NCBI GenBank assembly: GCA_000151295.1
Contig: GG745351.1
Span: 937,599 to 971,771 of the forward strand
Direction of reading: 5' to 3'
Length of the DNA: 34,173 nucleotides
DNA from: Allomyces macrogynus ATCC 38327
Taxonomy: Eukaryota > Blastocladiomycota > Blastocladiomycetes > Blastocladiales > Blastocladiaceae
Shown here: positions 31,501-34,173 of the stretch, in pieces
Position numbering within the stretch: the stretch's first letter is position 1
Layout: every line of letters begins with the position of its first letter
The notes under the pieces: model-generated
Databases searched by the model: none
Seen by the model: the letters and a program-made list of their open reading frames with translations, nothing else
What the model was told of the DNA's origin: nothing
Position numbers and translations under genes: made by a program

Positions 31501-31928
31501 TCGATCCGGGCATGGAATCTTGGCATGCAGCGGCTCGCACGATCGCGCGTCGCGCTCTCCGCGTTTCTTCCGCAGCGGGACGACGAATTGGCGTTGCAGA
31601 TTGGGGATATAGTTGTGGTGGAGGTCGAGTTTGACGACGGCTGGGGGCACGGAGTCCGGTTGGATGCGGTGGGGAGGTAGTCGCGCAGGGCGCGGTGCCG
31701 CTGAGTTGTGTTGAGGTCATGCCGACGGTGGGGGTGGAGAGGGTGGAGGAGGAGGGTCAAGTGGAGAAGGCGCGTGTCGAGGGAACAAGAGGGGTTTTGT
31801 ACATGAGCAAGGGCAAAATTGTCTGTACCGAATATTCGAGGGAACCAGGGCGAGGACAAAGAAAAACGAGCACACGAACAAAGCAAGAAATCAAGAGCGC
31901 AACGGAACAAATTGAGCAAGCTAACTAA
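31501..31928 (+). pseudogene. SH3-domain protein fragment, frame broken
   Basis: One frame gives FLPQRDDELALQIGDIVVV, then EVEFDDGWGHGVRL, a clear SH3 core (DEL..GD...DDGW.G), and stops at TAG 31678-31680. The next frame, from about 31668, supplies the missing end (GEVVAQGAVPLSCVEV), so a single base change near 31666-31670 splits the domain. A Lys/Glu/Thr-rich tail continues to the stop at 31926-31928. SH3 domains bind proline-rich peptides in signalling and cytoskeletal proteins. Upstream, the same frame has a stop at 31453-31455 and no other domain, so this is at most the C-terminus of a larger gene. Either it is a relic or the sequence has one indel; an intron of only a few bases is not plausible. 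Confidence 0.55.
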
Positions 31929-32001
31929 CGTATCTACAAATGAACACTCCTCCGTCTCCTCTGATACCTCGCCGTCCACCGTGTGGGCGGGCCTGCTGGG
32001 C

Positions 32002-33479
32002 CTACTGCCCGCTGCTCGCCGAAATCATCTCGCTAAACAGCTGAATCGTCGACGCGACCGTGCCCGACACCGTGCCTCTGCGCAGCGTGCGCGCCGGCGA
32101 CGATTTGGCCGACGACGACGATGACGACGAGCCCGCCGCAACAGCTGTACCGGGCGCTCCGCGCGAATACGGCGTCAAATCGCACCCTGCGGCAGTCACG
32201 GCCTCCTCTTCCGCCACCGCCAACGACTCAAAGAACCGAATCCTGCCCTGGACACTGGGCGCGAGCAACGCGGCGACATCGCGGTCCGTGAGCACGTTTC
32301 GCGCAACCAACGTACTCGGCGGCACGCGTTTCCGCAGAAACGCATCCAAATCCTCATCCATGCCCGCGGGCCGCGTCGGCGACGGCGGGAGCGGGCCTAT
32401 CACCGGTACCGCTGGCAACGTCACCGACGCGCGCCGGGTGGTCACGACCGCCGGCGGCGTCCGCGGGCGCGCCGACAAGTGCCCCGCGAGTTTCCCGCGC
32501 GCCAAATGCGCGGCGAGTGACACTTGCCGCGGGAGCAAGGACAGGTACGCGGCGCACGGGGCGGCGAGCGTGTGCACGGGCACGACGCCGCGCGCCTTGA
32601 CCGCGTCCCATGCCGGCCGGGCCGCGAGTTTGCGCGCGAGGGCGTCGCGCACCTGCGCTCTGTGCAGTGCGACGAGCGGCGCGGCTAGCGCGCGCGCGAG
32701 GACGGGTTTGCGCACGATGCGCGGCACAGCTGCAAGTCGTTGCGCAGTGGACATGGCAGGGAGAACCATCGCCGATTTGGCGGGGGGTGGGAGGGGCAGG
32801 ACGGACCGCGCGGGGAGGATGTTGGTCGCAACGAGTCCCTCGACGGGCGGGCGCACGGCAGGGTCGAGCCGGCGCGCGAGTTTGCGGCGCACGAAAAAGT
32901 GCGACAGCGCCGCGGCCATGCGGACGCGCTGCGCATGTTCGGGGCCCAGCAGGTACCCGCCGTTCGCGAGCACGTTGAGCGCCACGGCGCCCCCGGGGAT
33001 GAGACGACGGTGGACCAGGTCCGGCACGGCCAGACGGCGCACGGTAGACGTGCGTGGCCCGTGCGCGGGCGGGAAGCCCGCATCGGCGCGCGCGGGTTTC
33101 GGCAGGGCCAGGTGGACGGGGAGACCATCGAGGACAAGGGTAGGAGCGGGTTCGACGGGTGCGGATGTGAGAAGCGATTGAACGAGGCGGTGCAGCCGGG
33201 CACGGCGCGAGTTGACGAACGCGCGCGAGGACAAGATGGCTGCGTAGGGCGCGATGTCGGCGAGGGGGCGCAGGTCGGCGTCGCCGAGGTACTATCACCA
33301 CTCAATGATACTCAATGATGAGGATCCGTTCACAGGCCGAAATGGCACCACATCGAAGTGGCCACAATGAATCCAGCGCGACTCACATCGAACACGTTCC
33401 ACACGACCTCAGGCGGCAGCCCGAGCAGCGTTGGCGGCGCTGGCGCTGCAGGTGCAGGGTCGGGTGGTGTCGAAGTCAT
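32002..33479 (-). CDS. F-box protein with RPEL-like repeats
   Basis: The model is complement(join(32002..33291, 33387..33479)), 460 aa, with one 95-bp intron starting GTGAGT. Exon 1 is short and proline-rich and ends in the first half of an F-box (LLGLPPEVVWNVFD). Exon 2 completes it (YLGDADLRPLADI). The F-box recruits the SKP1-cullin ubiquitin ligase. The rest is Ala/Arg/Leu-rich with recurring units of the type R-K-x-x-x-P-x-L-V-A-x-N-V-L. They lie at about 120-140 (VHRRLIPGGAVALNVL), 163-190 (RRKLARRLDP...LVATNIL), 247-269 (ARKLAARPAWDAVKARGVV) and 346-365 (FLRKRVPPSTLVARNVL). These resemble RPEL motifs, which bind actin in other proteins, but spacing and the core RPxxxEL are imperfect. 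The C-terminus has a Ser run. The F-box is well supported; the repeat assignment is tentative. Confidence 0.75.
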
Positions 33480-34173
33480 GGTACTGGTTCGTCAATGACT
33501 GGCTTTAGCGCAGAAACCGGGGAGAGAGAGAGCGTGGTGACCGGTCCTGGTTGTTGTCGGTGGAGTCCTGCAGGTTGCGAGCGTCCCAGCGCCAATTCGG
33601 GCCCGGCGTCGGGTGGGCGGTGCGGCAAGTTGTCGTCAGCGGTTGCAGAGGAAAGACGAGGCGAGCAAAACGCGATAAAAGGGAGGACGGGGCTGGCCGG
33701 CGAGGCGGTGGTCGCGCTGTTGTCGCTCGGTCGCTCCTCTTGGCCGTGCTTGGCCGACACTTGCCCAGCGCTTGGCCTTCCCGTCCAAAAAGAATGGGAG
33801 ACGCGTTTGTGCAATCGCGCCTTGTCTCGCGCCCGACTCGTTTCGCTTCTCGCCGCGAGCAGTCGCCGTCCGTCGATGCCCCTGTCGCGCGCCGCCGCCA
33901 ACGCCCCAGGCGACAGGAACGCCAACGTTGTAGTGTTTGCCGTGCTGTAATTGGCAGAGGAAAACGACGCGAGCAGCCGGTCAACAAGACAATTTACGTG
34001 ACCACAAGATACAGGACACGCGCCAAAACAACCAAGCAAAAAGACGCAGCACGCCAAAAAAAAAAAAAATAACGCCAACCAATACCCATATATACACAGC
34101 GCGCCCCATCCTCACGCGCCACTCCATTCTTTCACAGCAGCCCGACTCGGCCAGCAGCCGCACGAGCTTCTGG
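33480..34173. other. Right-edge region, no gene recognised
   Basis: About 690 bases. The left part should be the promoter of the minus-strand F-box gene. A run of 14 A (34056-34069) and a TATA-like element lie near the edge. The last 80 bases may be the leader of a plus-strand gene beyond the window, but no ATG is present. Confidence 0.4.
34089..34094 (+). promoter_or_regulatory. Possible TATA element of a gene beyond the right edge
   Basis: TATATA lies 21 bases after the 14-A run, followed by a C-rich leader-like sequence to the window end. The layout resembles the TATA promoters of the deacetylase and nucleotidase genes. The target gene is not visible. Confidence 0.35.

Noticed and set aside
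31335..31979. Minus-strand open frame of 214 codons over the SH3 region
   Set aside because: The SH3 signature is on the plus strand; the minus product is Arg/Ser/His-rich low complexity.
32060..33181. Plus-strand open frame of 373 codons opposite the F-box gene
   Set aside because: The minus strand has the F-box joined by a proper intron; the plus product is Arg/Gly/Ala-rich with no motif.

Overview
The window is eukaryotic, GC-rich nuclear DNA. Its protein genes carry short GT-AG introns (57 to 131 bp in the 21 I could place) and encode a clathrin adaptor, a Mediator subunit, a signal peptidase subunit and a ceramide synthase. Three chitin-deacetylase-type enzymes point to a fungus. GC richness, chitin-modifying enzymes with a cysteine-rich N-terminal module, a NADPH oxidase relic and an SH3-domain relic make me think of a zoosporic fungus of the Blastocladiomycota (Allomyces-like). 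That placement is inference, not proof.

Layout, left to right. A secreted subtilisin-like protease enters from the left edge with its N-terminal half missing (to 1946). A three-exon 2-oxoglutarate/Fe(II) oxygenase follows (2250-3637). Next come fragments of a decayed multi-pass membrane protein on the minus strand (about 3772-5029), then an alanyl-tRNA editing protein (5869-7466). Three tandem polysaccharide (chitin) deacetylases with identical intron positions occupy 8933-14686; two have clear TATA boxes and two have GPI-type tails. MED10 lies on the minus strand (14831-15439). A 100-base assembly gap (15845-15944) sits just upstream of signal peptidase subunit SPC3 (15969-16647), whose N-terminus carries a one-base frame break.

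The 17.2-19.1 kb stretch holds scattered minus-strand coiled-coil segments that cannot be joined cleanly. It is followed by a six-exon beta-adaptin (19703-23323), a secreted 5'-nucleotidase/metallophosphoesterase with a TATA promoter (24232-26448) and a LAG1-type ceramide synthase (27754-29180). A clearly dead C-terminal half of a NADPH oxidase (30012-30880) and an SH3-domain remnant (31501-31928) come next. The last gene is a minus-strand F-box protein with RPEL-like repeats (32002-33479). A TATA-like element near the right edge may serve a gene beyond the window.

The genes do not form one pathway. Themes are secretion and cell surface (protease, deacetylases, nucleotidase, signal peptidase, adaptor, ceramide synthase) and general housekeeping. 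The most notable points are the tandem deacetylase family, an alanyl-tRNA editing protein lacking a zinc-ligand histidine, GFG repeats in the beta-adaptin hinge, the F-box plus RPEL-like architecture, an unusual splice-donor preference (C at +4), and four gene relics among intact genes. I found no CRISPR array, tRNA, rRNA or recognisable transposon, and nothing I would call a new defence or mobile system.
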